Shown: positions 1-9,501 of the stretch, piece after piece
Numbering within the stretch: position 1 is the stretch's first letter
Layout: each line of letters starts with the position of its first letter
Assembly: GCA_041389525.1 (NCBI GenBank)
Contig: JAWKRR010000004.1
Location: forward strand, 1-64,000
DNA length: 64,000 nt
DNA from: JACKFB01 sp041389525
Lineage (GTDB): Bacteria; Myxococcota_A; UBA9042; PHBI01; JACKFB01
Direction: 5' to 3'
The notes under the pieces: generated by a model
Database searches by the model: none
What the model was told of the DNA's origin: nothing
The model's input: the letters and a program-made list of their open reading frames with translations, nothing else
Made by a program: the position numbers and the translations under genes

Positions 1-3000
1 CCGAAGTCGACGCCGAGGTCGACGCGGACGCCGAGGTCGCCCCGGACCTCCCGCCCGAGATCGAGGTCACGCCCGACGTCGCGCCCGAGCTCCCCGACGC
101 GAAGGACGCCGAGGTCGAGGTCGAGATCGACGCGGGCCCCATCGGTCCGCCCGAGTTGGGCCAGCCCTGCACCGGCTCGTGCGCGGTGGGCTTGGTCTGC
201 ATCCCCAAGGCCGGCGGGAAGGCCACGTGCGAGCTCTTCCCCGGCGGCGTGTGCAAGGTCTGCACGACCGACGCGGACTGCCCGGTGGCCAACGCGAAAT
301 GCCTGAGCTACCCGTCCGGCGGGAAGTTCTGCGGCAGCCCGTGCGGCTCCAACACCGACTGCCTCAGCGGCTTCGTCTGCACCGGCAACCAGTGCCGCCC
401 GGACACCGCGAGCTGCGAGTGCACCCCCGAGCTCGTCGGGTTCAGCCTGGGCTGCGTCAACCAGAACGACCAGGGCCTCTGCCGCGGCTCGATCCAGTGC
501 CAGCTCAACGGCTGGTCCATGTGCTCCGCGAAGCCGCCCTCGACCGAGCTCTGCGACAACATCGACAACGACTGTAACGGCATCACCGACGAGATCGGCT
601 TCTACCTGGAGAAGGGCGTGCTGCTGAAGGTGGGCGTCCCGTGTGGCGTCGGCGCCTGCAAGAACGGCGAAGTCATCTGCGCGCCCAACGGCACCGGCAC
701 CTGCTCGACCAACCTGCTCGCGACCCCCGAGACCTGCGCCGACAACATCGACAACGACTGTGACGGCAAGGTCAACGAGGACTGCGCCTCCAAGGACTTC
801 GACGGCGACGGCGTGCTGAACAAGGACGACTGCCGCCCTTACGACAGCGCGTTCCACGCCGGCGCCCCCGAGGGGTGTTGTCTACCGGGCGCGGACATCA
901 AGGAGTGCGACAAGAACTGCGACGGCAGCACGACGCCGTGCCAGGGCTGCGACGCCGACGGCGACGGCTTCTGCCCACCGCAGGACTGCGACGACACCAA
1001 CCCGAAGGCCTACCCGGGCGCGCCCGACAAGTGCAACGACGGCATCGACCAGGACTGCGTGGGCGGCGACCTGCTCTGCAACCCCGCCCAGGACGGCGAC
1101 AAGGACGGCTACATCCCGCCGGGCGACTGCAACGACTCGAACCCCGCGATCAACCCGGGCGCGCCTGAGCTGTGCGACAACCTCGACAACAACTGCAACG
1201 GCAAGACCGACGAGGGCAACCCCCAGGCGGGTCAGCCTTGCGGTACGGGCAGCGAGTACTGCCAGTCCGGGATCATGGTCTGCACGCACTACGGCGTGGG
1301 CGCGGCGATTCAATGCCAGGGCGCCATCCTCAGCTCGGAGGAGCTGTGCGACGGCATCGACAACAACTGCAATGGCATGACCGACGAGATCTTCACCGAG
1401 TTGGGCAAAGCCTGCGACGGGCCGGACGTCGACTCGTGCAAGAACGGCGTGGCGGAGTGCTCGCCTGACGGGTTCAGCACGGTGTGTGGGCCGGAGTCGA
1501 TCACGAACCTGGTCGAGCTCTGCAACGACCTGGACGACGACTGCGACGGCGCGACCGACGAGTTCGCGTGTCCGCTGGTGGACCTGGACGGCGACGGATT
1601 CACGGTCGCTCAAGGCGATTGCGACGACTTCCGCGCCGAGGTCCATCCCGGCGCCAAAGAGCCGTGCTGCGACCCCGGGCTGGGCGCGGCCGGAGCGACC
1701 ATCTGCGACTGGAACTGCGACAAGATCGTCGCCCCCTGCCAGTTCGACGCCGACGCCGACGGCTACACCGTGGCCCAGGGCGACTGCGACGACAACGACA
1801 AGCGGACCTACCCCGGCGCGCCCGAGAAGTGCGGCGACGGCAAGGACCAGGACTGTGTCGGCGGCGACCTGCCGTGCGCCGGGGTCACCGACAACGATTT
1901 CGACGGCTTCCACGTCGGAATCGACTGCAACGACAACAACAACAAGGTGAACCCGTGGGCCAACGAGGTCTGCAATTTCATCGACGACAACTGCAACGGC
2001 ACCATCGACGAGGGCAACCCCACCGGGAAGATCGGCCCGTGCGGACCGGACGTGCCCGAGTGCGAGCCGGGCGCGTGGGTGTGCATCCACGACCCGAAGA
2101 CGTCGACGGTCCAGGTCACCTGCGTCACGAAGAACTTCCAGGCGCCCGAGGCCTGCAACGAGCTTGACGACGACTGCGATGGCGCGGTGGACGAGACCTT
2201 CTTCGATCTCGGGCTGCCTTGCGACGGCCCGGACAGCGACATGTGCGAGAACGGCGGGCTGGTCTGCAACGACGCGGGCGGGGGGCTGAAGTGCGGGCCG
2301 GAGTCGCTCGTCGACGTCGTCGAGCAGTGCGACATCATCGACAACGACTGCGACGGCCTGACCGATGAGGGGTTGCAGTGGGAGGGTGTTCCGCTCGGCG
2401 GGATGTGCGACGGCACCGGGCAATGCGGCGCCGGGTTCGTGATCTGCAATTTCGTGGCGGGGACGACGTGCTCGACCAACCCGGATGGGCCGTTCTCTCA
2501 GGCGACAGCTGAGAAATGCAACGCCCTCGACGATGACTGCGACGGGCTGACGGACGAGGACTTCCTGTATGAGGGCGAGCCGGTCGGCGGCCCCTGCGAC
2601 GGGATCGGCAAGTGCGGCGTGGGCGTGGTCGAGTGCGCCGAGGTGTCCGGCACGACCTGCTCGACGAACCCGAACGGCTCGGCGCCGGAGGTGGCGCCCG
2701 AGGGTTGTAACGGCGAGGACGACGACTGCGACTTCCACATTGACGAGGGGCTGTCGCAGGCCGACAGCAGCTGCCCGTCCGTGGGCGTGTGCGCCGGGGC
2801 GGCCGGGTTGGCGAAGTGCCAGGGCGCGAAGTGGATCTGCGACTTCACGAAGGTGCCGAACTACGAGGCCAGCGAGGTGCTCTGCGACGGCCTCGACAAC
2901 GACTGCGACGGAAAGACCGACGAGATCTGGCCGTTGGGGCAGCCCTGCGACGGCAGCGACAGCGACTCGTGCGCGAACGGGACGTGGACCTGCGCGCCAT

Positions 3001-4700
3001 CGAAGCAGGACTCGGTCTGCGTCAACGAGACCATCGAGAGCATCCCCGAGATCTGCAACGGACTCGACGACGACTGCGACGGCCAGACCGACGAGGTCCA
3101 GTCCGATCCGGGCGGCGCGGGTTGCAAGACCGCGGGCGTGTGCTCCCTGACCTTCGGGATCAAGGTCAACTGCACCGAGAGCGGGCTGGTGTGCGACTAC
3201 ACGGGCATCGCCGGGTACGAAGCGACCGAGACCCTCTGTGACGGCGTCGACAACGACTGCGACGGCGGCACCGATGAGGAGCTGACGCTACAGGGCAGCG
3301 GGATCGGCGGGACCTGCGAAGGGCAGGGGGCTTGCTCGCAGGGTGTGGTGCAGTGCCACGGGTTCAAGAAGACGGTGATCTGCTCGACGGAGTCGGGTGG
3401 CAAGAACGACCAGACGAAGATCGAGACCTGCAACGGCAAAGACGACGACTGCGACGGGAAGACCGACGAGGACTTCAAGGCCGACGGCATCGTGGTGGGC
3501 GAGGTCTGTCAGGCTCCCGGCGTGTGCGGCATGGGCGTGGTCGAGTGCGCGGTCGGCTCGACGGGCGCGGTGTGCTCGACGGGACCGGGCGGGTCGGAGT
3601 ACCCGGGGCTGCCTGAGAACTGTAACGGCAAGGACGACGACTGCGACGGCCAGACCGACGAGCTGGCGGATCTGGACACGTCGCTGGCGGGTTGCAAGCA
3701 GGTCGGCGTGTGCACTGCACCCGCGCTGCCTATCGCGTGCGTGATGTCGCAGTGGGAGTGCGACTACGCGTCGGTGCCGAAGTACCAGTCCGTCGAGGTG
3801 CTCTGCGACAACCTGGACAACGACTGCGACGGCCAGACCGACGAGCAGCAGCCGGCGAAGGGCTTCCCCTGCGATGGCAGCGACGCCGACAAGTGCGCGC
3901 GCGGCACGTGGACGTGCAACGCCGTCGGCAACAACGTCGAGTGCATCAACGAGACGGTGACGAACATCCAGGAGATCTGCGACGACAAGGACAACGACTG
4001 CGACGGTGGCATCGACGAGGGGATGCTGTGGTCGGGGATCGAGAAGAATCTGCCCTGCGATGGCACGGGGCAGTGCGGCCAGGGCTTCGTGGTGTGCGAC
4101 CCCGTCTCGAAGCTGGCGACCTGCTCGACGAACCCGAACGGGACGACGCCACAGGGCACGACTGAGGTGTGCAACGGATTGGACGACGACTGCGACGGGC
4201 AGACCGACGACGAGCTGACCTATCAGGGGCAGCTGGTGGGCGCGGCCTGCGACGGGCTTGGCGTGTGCGGGGCCGGCATCGTGCAGTGCGCGGTTGGCGG
4301 CGGCGGGCCGACCTGCTCGACCAACCCCAACGGCTCCAATCCCGACCCGGCCATGGCGGCCGACGAGTGCGACGGCGCCGACAACGACTGCGACGGCAAG
4401 ACCGACGAGGCGTTCTCGCAGACTGGGTTCGCCTGCGACGGCAACGACACGGATCTGTGCAAGACCGGCACGAAGGCGTGCGTCGGCGGCGCGGTGGCCT
4501 GTCAGAACGACGTGCAGTGTCCGCCGGGCACCCAGTGCACGGGCGGGTCCGGGCTGATCTTGGACAAGTGCACATGCTTCGGGGTGAGCTGCAGCGCGGA
4601 TCTCGGAAATAGCTGTAACTCCGGGACCCTGTGTCGCTGCGATGGGGCGGCTCCCTGTGTCGCGCCCAAGAAATGTGTCACCGGCTTCGGCTGTCAGTGA
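1..4700 (+). CDS. Giant Cys-rich MopE-repeat surface protein (5' end missing)
   Basis: The left edge cuts this gene. The frame is open from base 3, and the first ~50 codons form an Asp/Glu/Val/Pro-rich linker like those that follow a lipoprotein signal, so the true start and signal peptide lie outside the window. The visible ~1,565 residues begin with Cys knots (CTGSCAVGLVC, CGSNTDCLSGFVC). A long array follows of at least 19 copies of a core like DNDCDGKTDE or DDDCDGQTDE, about 50-60 residues apart, with a few longer DGDG...DCDD...PGAP variants in the first third. This is the putative metal-binding motif family of MopE-type proteins. Asp-rich cores and paired Cys suggest a disulfide-linked, cation-binding extracellular rod. 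The ligand and role are unknown. A possible operon partner with an analogous plan starts 13 bases downstream. Confidence 0.92.
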   Translation, partial: EVDAEVDADAEVAPDLPPEIEVTPDVAPELPDAKDAEVEVEIDAGPIGPPELGQPCTGSCAVGLVCIPKAGGKATCELFPGGVCKVCTTDADCPVANAKCLSYPSGGKFCGSPCGSNTDCLSGFVCTGNQCRPDTASCECTPELVGFSLGCVNQNDQGLCRGSIQCQLNGWSMCSAKPPSTELCDNIDNDCNGITDEIGFYLEKGVLLKVGVPCGVGACKNGEVICAPNGTGTCSTNLLATPETCADNIDNDCDGKVNEDCASKDFDGDGVLNKDDCRPYDSAFHAGAPEGCCLPGADIKECDKNCDGSTTPCQGCDADGDGFCPPQDCDDTNPKAYPGAPDKCNDGIDQDCVGGDLLCNPAQDGDKDGYIPPGDCNDSNPAINPGAPELCDNLDNNCNGKTDEGNPQAGQPCGTGSEYCQSGIMVCTHYGVGAAIQCQGAILSSEELCDGIDNNCNGMTDEIFTELGKACDGPDVDSCKNGVAECSPDGFSTVCGPESITNLVELCNDLDDDCDGATDEFACPLVDLDGDGFTVAQGDCDDFRAEVHPGAKEPCCDPGLGAAGATICDWNCDKIVAPCQFDADADGYTVAQGDCDDNDKRTYPGAPEKCGDGKDQDCVGGDLPCAGVTDNDFDGFHVGIDCNDNNNKVNPWANEVCNFIDDNCNGTIDEGNPTGKIGPCGPDVPECEPGAWVCIHDPKTSTVQVTCVTKNFQAPEACNELDDDCDGAVDETFFDLGLPCDGPDSDMCENGGLVCNDAGGGLKCGPESLVDVVEQCDIIDNDCDGLTDEGLQWEGVPLGGMCDGTGQCGAGFVICNFVAGTTCSTNPDGPFSQATAEKCNALDDDCDGLTDEDFLYEGEPVGGPCDGIGKCGVGVVECAEVSGTTCSTNPNGSAPEVAPEGCNGEDDDCDFHIDEGLSQADSSCPSVGVCAGAAGLAKCQGAKWICDFTKVPNYEASEVLCDGLDNDCDGKTDEIWPLGQPCDGSDSDSCANGTWTCAPSKQDSVCVNETIESIPEICNGLDDDCDGQTDEVQSDPGGAGCKTAGVCSLTFGIKVNCTESGLVCDYTGIAGYEATETLCDGVDNDCDGGTDEELTLQGSGIGGTCEGQGACSQGVVQCHGFKKTVICSTESGGKNDQTKIETCNGKDDDCDGKTDEDFKADGIVVGEVCQAPGVCGMGVVECAVGSTGAVCSTGPGGSEYPGLPENCNGKDDDCDGQTDELADLDTSLAGCKQVGVCTAPALPIACVMSQWECDYASVPKYQSVEVLCDNLDNDCDGQTDEQQPAKGFPCDGSDADKCARGTWTCNAVGNNVECINETVTNIQEICDDKDNDCDGGIDEGMLWSGIEKNLPCDGTGQCGQGFVVCDPVSKLATCSTNPNGTTPQGTTEVCNGLDDDCDGQTDDELTYQGQLVGAACDGLGVCGAGIVQCAVGGGGPTCSTNPNGSNPDPAMAADECDGADNDCDGKTDEAFSQTGFACDGNDTDLCKTGTKACVGGAVACQNDVQCPPGTQCTGGSGLILDKCTCFGVSCSADLGNSCNSGTLCRCDGAAPCVAPKKCVTGFGCQ
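541..4424 (+). repeat. Intragenic array of MopE-type DNDCDGxTDE units
   Basis: At least 19 degenerate coding repeats share the core (D/N)xxD(N/D)(D/N)CDGxTDE, separated by variable Cys-rich spacers. Many copies share DNA such as gacaacgactgcgacgg, so the array is a likely site of recombination and of assembly collapse. Confidence 0.85.
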
Positions 4701-4713
4701 GAGGGGGCAAATC

Positions 4714-6696
4714 GTGAGGAAATTGCTCGCGATTTGCGGCGTCGCCCTGAGCTTCGCCTGGGGCTGCGGCAGCGGTGGCGGTGGCGCTGAGGACGCCACG
4801 GTGGCCGAGGTCGAGTCTGACAGCGTCGGCGGCGCCGAGACGGACGTCGCGGCGGATTCCGGCGTGGAGGTCGAGGTCGCGACGGACGCCGCGGCTGAGA
4901 TCGAGGCCGGTCCCGACGCGGACTCCGACGGCCCCTCCACGGGCTGCCCGGTGGGAGCGGCGTGCGACGACGGCGACCCGTGCACGGAGAACGACCTGTG
5001 CGGCGCGGGCGGCGGGTGCGCGGGCACCGCGATGGATTGCGACGACGGGGTGGCCTGCACCAAGGACCAGTGCGCCGCGGGGGTGTGCGAGCACGCCCTG
5101 TCGGCCGGCTTCTGCTTGAGCGAGGGCGCGGCGAGCCTCTGCGTGAACAATCTGGCCGATGACCCCCAGAACAGCTGCCAGATCTGCGACGCGAGCGGCG
5201 GCCAGGCCGCGACGTGGAAATCCAAGGCCGAGGGCGCGCCCTGCGACGACGGAGACGCATGCACGACGCAGGACCTCTGCGAGATCGGCGTGTGCAAGGG
5301 GACCGGCAGCCTGACCTGCACGACGGCGAATCCGTGCGCTGAGGCGTCCTGCGTGCCGGCGAGCGGCTGCGTGGAGTCGCCGAAGGCCGGACCCTGCGAC
5401 GACGGCAACGCGTGCACGGGCCCCGACGCCTGCGCTGACACGGAGTGCGTCGGGCCCGCGCTGGCCACAGCCTGCGACGACGGCGACGATTGCACGGTCG
5501 GCGACACGTGCAGCGGCGGCGCGTGCGTTGGCGGGCCGGCCGACACCTGCGACGACGGCGACCCCTGCACCGAGGACTTCTGCGACCCGGCGCTGGGCTG
5601 CCAGCACGACGCGACCGCGCCCTGCGACGACCAAGACCCTTGCACCGTCGACAGTTGCGACGGCGGCACCGGCGCCTGCACCCACGCGCCCTTCGACGGC
5701 CCCTGCGAGGACGGCGATCTCTGCACCTCGGGCGAGGTCTGCTCCGGGGGCGCGTGCGAGGGCGCGGAACCGGTCGATTGCGACGACGCGAACCCGTGCA
5801 CCGCCGACTCCTGCGAGCCGACGGTGGGCTGCCGGCACCTCTTCCTGAGCACCCCGTGCGACGACGGCGTCGCGTGTACCAGCGTCGACACCTGCGTGAC
5901 CGGAGTCTGCTTCGGCGCCAAGACGGGCTCCTGCCCGTTCTGCGACCCGCCGGTCTCAGAGAACGCGGGGCGCATCATCGAGCTGGCGGTCGGCGTCGAC
6001 GGGATGCCCGGCCATGGCCTCGACGTGGACGGCGACCCCGCGACCTGCGCCCCGGTCGGCGAGTGCTCAGGCGGCGTGGACAACGCCCTGGCCTTCCTGT
6101 CGCTCTTCAACGACACCTTCGGGAGTGCCATCGAGGACGGGGCCATCGACCTCATCGCCGACTTCAACGACGCGGCGTTCGACGGCTCGGCGTTCGCGCT
6201 CCCGGTGTACAACGCCGTGCTCGCGTCCTCGAACCTGAGCTGCCAGAGCCCGGCGCAGGTCTGCAGCTACGAGGTCAACCAGTCGAGCTTCGACGCGACC
6301 TGCCGGGCCTTCTTCGCCTTCGACGACGCCCGCATCGTGGGAGACAAGCTGAGCGCGGGCGGGCCCGGCACCAAGGTGACCATCGCGCTGCCTTTTCAGG
6401 GCTCGGTGCTGGCCTTCACCCTGGCCAACGCGAGGCTCGAGGCGACCGTCACCCTCTCAGCCGACAAGAGCAGCATCGTGATGGTCGACGCGCTGGTCGG
6501 CGGCGCGGCGCCCAAAGAGCAGCTCATCGACGCCATCGCGGCCTTGGACGAGAACGTCCTGCCCTTGCCGCCGGAGCAGCTCGCCCTGGTCCTCGACGGC
6601 GCGATCGACAACGACATCGACCTCGACGGCGACGGCGTGCTCGACGCCGCCAGCGCCGCGTTGCACATCCGGACCTCGCCCGCGAAGCTGAAGTAA
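4714..6696 (+). CDS. Cys-rich CDDGDPCT-repeat lipoprotein
   Basis: GTG at 4714 is chosen because AGGGGG lies just upstream and the product then starts VRKLLAICGVALSFAWGC, a short lipoprotein-type signal with an imperfect lipobox (AWGC). An acidic Val/Asp/Glu linker follows, then about ten units of the form CDDGDxCTxxDxC (also CDDGNACT, CDDQDPCT, CEDGDLCT). The last ~230 residues are non-repetitive: after a short Cys cluster they contain LDVDGDPATC and a hydrophobic-strand region ending in an Asp-rich DNDIDLDGDGVLDAAS segment that resembles a calcium-binding loop. It begins 13 bases after the preceding gene, so the two are probably cotranscribed. Probably anchored on the cell surface; the function is unknown. 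The stop codon lies in a 15-bp tandem duplication. Confidence 0.85.
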   Translation: MRKLLAICGVALSFAWGCGSGGGGAEDATVAEVESDSVGGAETDVAADSGVEVEVATDAAAEIEAGPDADSDGPSTGCPVGAACDDGDPCTENDLCGAGGGCAGTAMDCDDGVACTKDQCAAGVCEHALSAGFCLSEGAASLCVNNLADDPQNSCQICDASGGQAATWKSKAEGAPCDDGDACTTQDLCEIGVCKGTGSLTCTTANPCAEASCVPASGCVESPKAGPCDDGNACTGPDACADTECVGPALATACDDGDDCTVGDTCSGGACVGGPADTCDDGDPCTEDFCDPALGCQHDATAPCDDQDPCTVDSCDGGTGACTHAPFDGPCEDGDLCTSGEVCSGGACEGAEPVDCDDANPCTADSCEPTVGCRHLFLSTPCDDGVACTSVDTCVTGVCFGAKTGSCPFCDPPVSENAGRIIELAVGVDGMPGHGLDVDGDPATCAPVGECSGGVDNALAFLSLFNDTFGSAIEDGAIDLIADFNDAAFDGSAFALPVYNAVLASSNLSCQSPAQVCSYEVNQSSFDATCRAFFAFDDARIVGDKLSAGGPGTKVTIALPFQGSVLAFTLANARLEATVTLSADKSSIVMVDALVGGAAPKEQLIDAIAALDENVLPLPPEQLALVLDGAIDNDIDLDGDGVLDAASAALHIRTSPAKLK

Positions 6697-6716
6697 CCGG
6701 CGCTGAAGTAACCGGC
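6687..6716 (+). repeat. Perfect 15-bp tandem duplication over the stop codon
   Basis: GCTGAAGTAACCGGC occurs twice head to tail (6687-6701 and 6702-6716). The first copy contains the TAA stop of the Cys-rich lipoprotein gene, so the second copy is an untranslated duplicate of the gene end. Confidence 0.95.
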
Positions 6717-6721
6717 GCCGG
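6697..6721. terminator. GC hairpin between convergent genes
   Basis: CCGGCGC (6697-6703) pairs perfectly with GCGCCGG (6715-6721) across an 11-base loop, between the convergent lipoprotein and sppA genes. There is no T run on either side, so it is only a candidate bidirectional terminator. Confidence 0.4.
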
Positions 6722-6740
6722 AGCGGTCCGGGCGCGGAAC

Positions 6741-8555
6741 TCAGCGCAGCTCAAGCCGGTACGGGACCATCGCGAGCACCGGTTCCTGGGCAAGCAACCC
6801 CTGTATCAGCGCGGTCGCGCGAAGCAGGTCCACCGCGAGTCGCCCGGGCATCACCGCGAGCAGCTGCTGCAGGTCCAAGGTCGGGGAGCGCAGGCTCGCC
6901 GTCCGTGCCTGGAGCATCTCGAGGAGCGATTTGGGGACAGGGAAGGGCGCGAGCTCGATCTCGTCCGGGTTGGCGCCAGCCAAATGCGCGGCGCGTGCCA
7001 CGGCCACGTCGAAGCCGCCGAGCTCATCGACCAAGCCGCGCGCCTGGGCGTCGCGGCCGGTCCAGATGCGGCCCTGCGCCACGCGGTCGACCGCGTCGTA
7101 GGACATCCGACGCCCCTTCGCCACGCGGTTGACGAAGGTGTCATACGTCGCCTGCATCGTGGCGCGGATCACCTCGCGCTCGCTGTCGGAGAAGCGCGAG
7201 TGCGACGAGAACAGGCCCGCGTTCTTACCGCGGCTCAGCACCACGGTGCCGACGCCGAGCTTGGTGTAGAGGCCGCCGGTCACGAGCTTTCCGCCGAAGA
7301 CCCCAATGGAGCCGGTCACGGTGTTGGGCTGGGCCACGATCTGCCGCGCCGCGCTCGCGATGTAGTAGCCGCCGGATGCCGCGGTGGACGACAGGGACGC
7401 GACCACGGGGCGCGTCTCGCCGAGCCTCACCAGCGCTCGCCAGATCACGTCGCTGGCCAGCGCGGACCCGCCCGGGCTGTCGATGCGCAGCACGACCGCC
7501 TTCACGCTGTCGTCGGCGGCGATGGCCTCGATGGCCTCGAGCATATCGTCGGCCGCCACGACGCTGCGCGACGCGAACGGGTCATCGGCGGCGCGCCCCA
7601 TCTGGATCGGCCCGTCGGCCACCAGCACGGCGATGCGCGCACGGCCCTCGCTGCTCTGCTGCGGCCGCCGCGTCAGCAGCTGGATCATCCCGAAGAGCGA
7701 GCTCATATCGGGTAAATCGAGAGATTTCGGGTAGGCCAGGGTCGGGCGCGAGCCGGTCTCGGTCTGCATCCGGTCGAGCAGGTCCGACCAGTACTCCAGC
7801 CCGTCGATAAGGCCGCGCGTCTTGGCCTGTTCGGCGGTCAGCAGCCCCTCGTCAAAGGCGGACTGCACGGCGGCCCGTTTGAGATTGCGGCCCTCGGCGA
7901 CGTCGTCGAGCAGGGTGTCCCAGATCGACCCGAGCACGGCGTCCAACGCCTCGCGGGCCGCGTCGCTCATGTCGCTGCGCGTCAGCGGCTCCACCGCGGA
8001 CTTGTAGCGCCCGACGGCCTCGATGTCCGCCTCGAGCCCCACCGTCGCGAGCATATCCTTGAAAAACGTCACCTCGGCGCGCAGGCCGGGGGCCATGAAG
8101 CGCCCCTCCGGCGTCACCAGCACGCTGTCCGCGCCGGCCACGGCCACCAGCGTCGGGCCGCTGAGGTCGACGACATGCGCCACCACGGCTTTCCCCCGTG
8201 CTCGCGCCTGCCGCACCGCGCCCGCGACCTCGCGCGCTTGCGCCAGGCTCAACTCCGGCGAGCGCACCTTGAGCAGCAGCGTCCCGACCGCCGGATCCCG
8301 CGCCGCGCGGTCCAGCGCCCCGATCAGCTCACCGAGGATCAGCGTCTCGTCGAAACCGAATGGATCCCACGGGTTCGCGGCCTCGCCCACGCTGCCGTCC
8401 AGCCGAAACACCTTGACCGACTTGGCCGCGGGAGGACTCCGCTTGCCGACGCGCGCGCTGTGGGCTGGCTTCTGTCGCGCCAGCGCGGCCGGGGTCACCA
8501 GCAGCAGCAGCACCGCCACCCCAAATCGGACCAATCGTTCACTGCGGCGGGTCAT
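6741..8555 (-). CDS. sppA: Signal peptide peptidase SppA, long form
   Basis: A membrane-bound serine protease of the SppA/protease IV family that degrades cleaved signal peptides. At 604 residues it is the long form with two tandem ClpP-like domains. The N-terminus has a hydrophobic segment (FGVAVLLLLVTPAALA). The C-terminal domain carries RIDSPGGSALASDV and TAASGGYYIAS, where the second motif holds the nucleophilic Ser. The catalytic Lys should lie in the N-terminal half, as in E. coli. ATG at 8555 is preceded by AGGGAG; the frame stays open to 8654, but the extra 33 residues run into the intergenic region and lack an RBS. It lies 52 bases after the radical SAM gene and may be cotranscribed with it. 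Confidence 0.93.
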   Translation of the reverse strand: MTRRSERLVRFGVAVLLLLVTPAALARQKPAHSARVGKRSPPAAKSVKVFRLDGSVGEAANPWDPFGFDETLILGELIGALDRAARDPAVGTLLLKVRSPELSLAQAREVAGAVRQARARGKAVVAHVVDLSGPTLVAVAGADSVLVTPEGRFMAPGLRAEVTFFKDMLATVGLEADIEAVGRYKSAVEPLTRSDMSDAAREALDAVLGSIWDTLLDDVAEGRNLKRAAVQSAFDEGLLTAEQAKTRGLIDGLEYWSDLLDRMQTETGSRPTLAYPKSLDLPDMSSLFGMIQLLTRRPQQSSEGRARIAVLVADGPIQMGRAADDPFASRSVVAADDMLEAIEAIAADDSVKAVVLRIDSPGGSALASDVIWRALVRLGETRPVVASLSSTAASGGYYIASAARQIVAQPNTVTGSIGVFGGKLVTGGLYTKLGVGTVVLSRGKNAGLFSSHSRFSDSEREVIRATMQATYDTFVNRVAKGRRMSYDAVDRVAQGRIWTGRDAQARGLVDELGGFDVAVARAAHLAGANPDEIELAPFPVPKSLLEMLQARTASLRSPTLDLQQLLAVMPGRLAVDLLRATALIQGLLAQEPVLAMVPYRLELR

Positions 8556-8607
8556 GCGGCGCTCCCTGCTCGGTCCCAATCCAATGCGCCCGGCAGGCGG
8601 CCGAACC

Positions 8608-9501
8608 TCATCGCGTCCCCAGGTATTCCACGCCATCCAGCAGGCGAACGCCAATCTGCGCGCTGCGGAGCGCCTCGACGGCCGCTTCGCGCTCCTCGGA
8701 CGGCACGGCGAATCCCATGGCGCCCGCCCGCCCCGCCAGCCGGTACGGATGATAGCCCGTCATGAGATTGACGGTGGCCTCGGGAATCTGACGCTCCAGC
8801 CACGCGAGCACCGGGCGCGTGCAGCAGTCCAGGTGCCCAGGCATCAACAGGTGCCTCACGATCGTCGGCGCAGACGCGGCCGCGAGCGGCAGCAGCCCCT
8901 CCACCCGCCCGCGGTATCCCTTGACCCCCGCGAGCCGACTCGCGCAGCGGTCGTTGCCGAACTTGTGGTCCACCAGCCAGGTACCGACTACGCCACGCAG
9001 CGCGGCCACGGCCGCCGGCGTGCTCCACAGGTTCGAGTTCCAGACGACGTGGGTGTCGGCCGGGCAATGCGCGAGGGTACGCAGCACGAAGAGCACGCTG
9101 GTGTCGGGGGTCCCGCCCACGAAGTTCACGTTGCGCGCGCCCTGCCGCCGCCGCTCGGCGATGCGCGCCGCCAACGCCTCGGGCGACACGAGCGCGCCGT
9201 GGGCCGCAGGGGCGGTCACAGGTCCCAGGTCGCTGCAGAACGCGCAGCGCATACTGCAGCCGCTCAGGTAGATCGCGTGCGAGGGGACGAGCAGCGCCTC
9301 CTCACCCAGGTGCAGGTACTCCTTGTAGACGCGGCCGCCTTCGCCAAGCCCGCAGAAGCCTAGCTCGCCCGCCATGCGGTCCACGCCACACCCGACCGCG
9401 CACACGTCACACTGGCGGTAGCGCGCCTCAGCCCACGCGATGGCCGCAGCCAGGCGATCCGGCTCGACGCGAGGTGCGCTCAGGACGCCAGCCCCCGTCA
9501 C
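8608..9501 (-). CDS. PflX-like radical SAM protein
   Basis: A radical SAM enzyme of about 297 residues. The cluster motif CSMRCAFC (CxxxCxxC) binds the SAM 4Fe-4S cluster. Upstream is a second Cys group, CDVCAVGCGVDR...GFCG, typical of the PflX-like (COG1313) branch, which is related to pyruvate formate-lyase-activating enzymes. ARNVNFVGGTP and the later DHKFGND also fit that family. The substrate is unknown. The GTG start overlaps the stop of the diguanylate cyclase gene by four bases (GTGA, 9498-9501), so translation of the two is probably coupled. No candidate glycyl-radical partner is seen nearby. Confidence 0.85.
   Translation of the reverse strand: MTGAGVLSAPRVEPDRLAAAIAWAEARYRQCDVCAVGCGVDRMAGELGFCGLGEGGRVYKEYLHLGEEALLVPSHAIYLSGCSMRCAFCSDLGPVTAPAAHGALVSPEALAARIAERRRQGARNVNFVGGTPDTSVLFVLRTLAHCPADTHVVWNSNLWSTPAAVAALRGVVGTWLVDHKFGNDRCASRLAGVKGYRGRVEGLLPLAAASAPTIVRHLLMPGHLDCCTRPVLAWLERQIPEATVNLMTGYHPYRLAGRAGAMGFAVPSEEREAAVEALRSAQIGVRLLDGVEYLGTR

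Noticed and set aside
882..2738. Long open frame on the minus strand opposite the MopE-type gene
   Set aside because: Its translation is a low-complexity Val/Ala/Arg/Asp mix with no motif; it is the complement of a repetitive, GC-rich coding frame that lacks stop codons.
541..4424. Regular repeats considered as a CRISPR array
   Set aside because: The units are coding, in frame and degenerate, with variable spacing and no cas genes nearby.
3288..6212. 974-codon minus-strand open frame spanning the two Cys-rich genes
   Set aside because: It lies opposite well-supported genes, has Ser/Pro/Ala-rich composition and no family features; a high-GC shadow frame.
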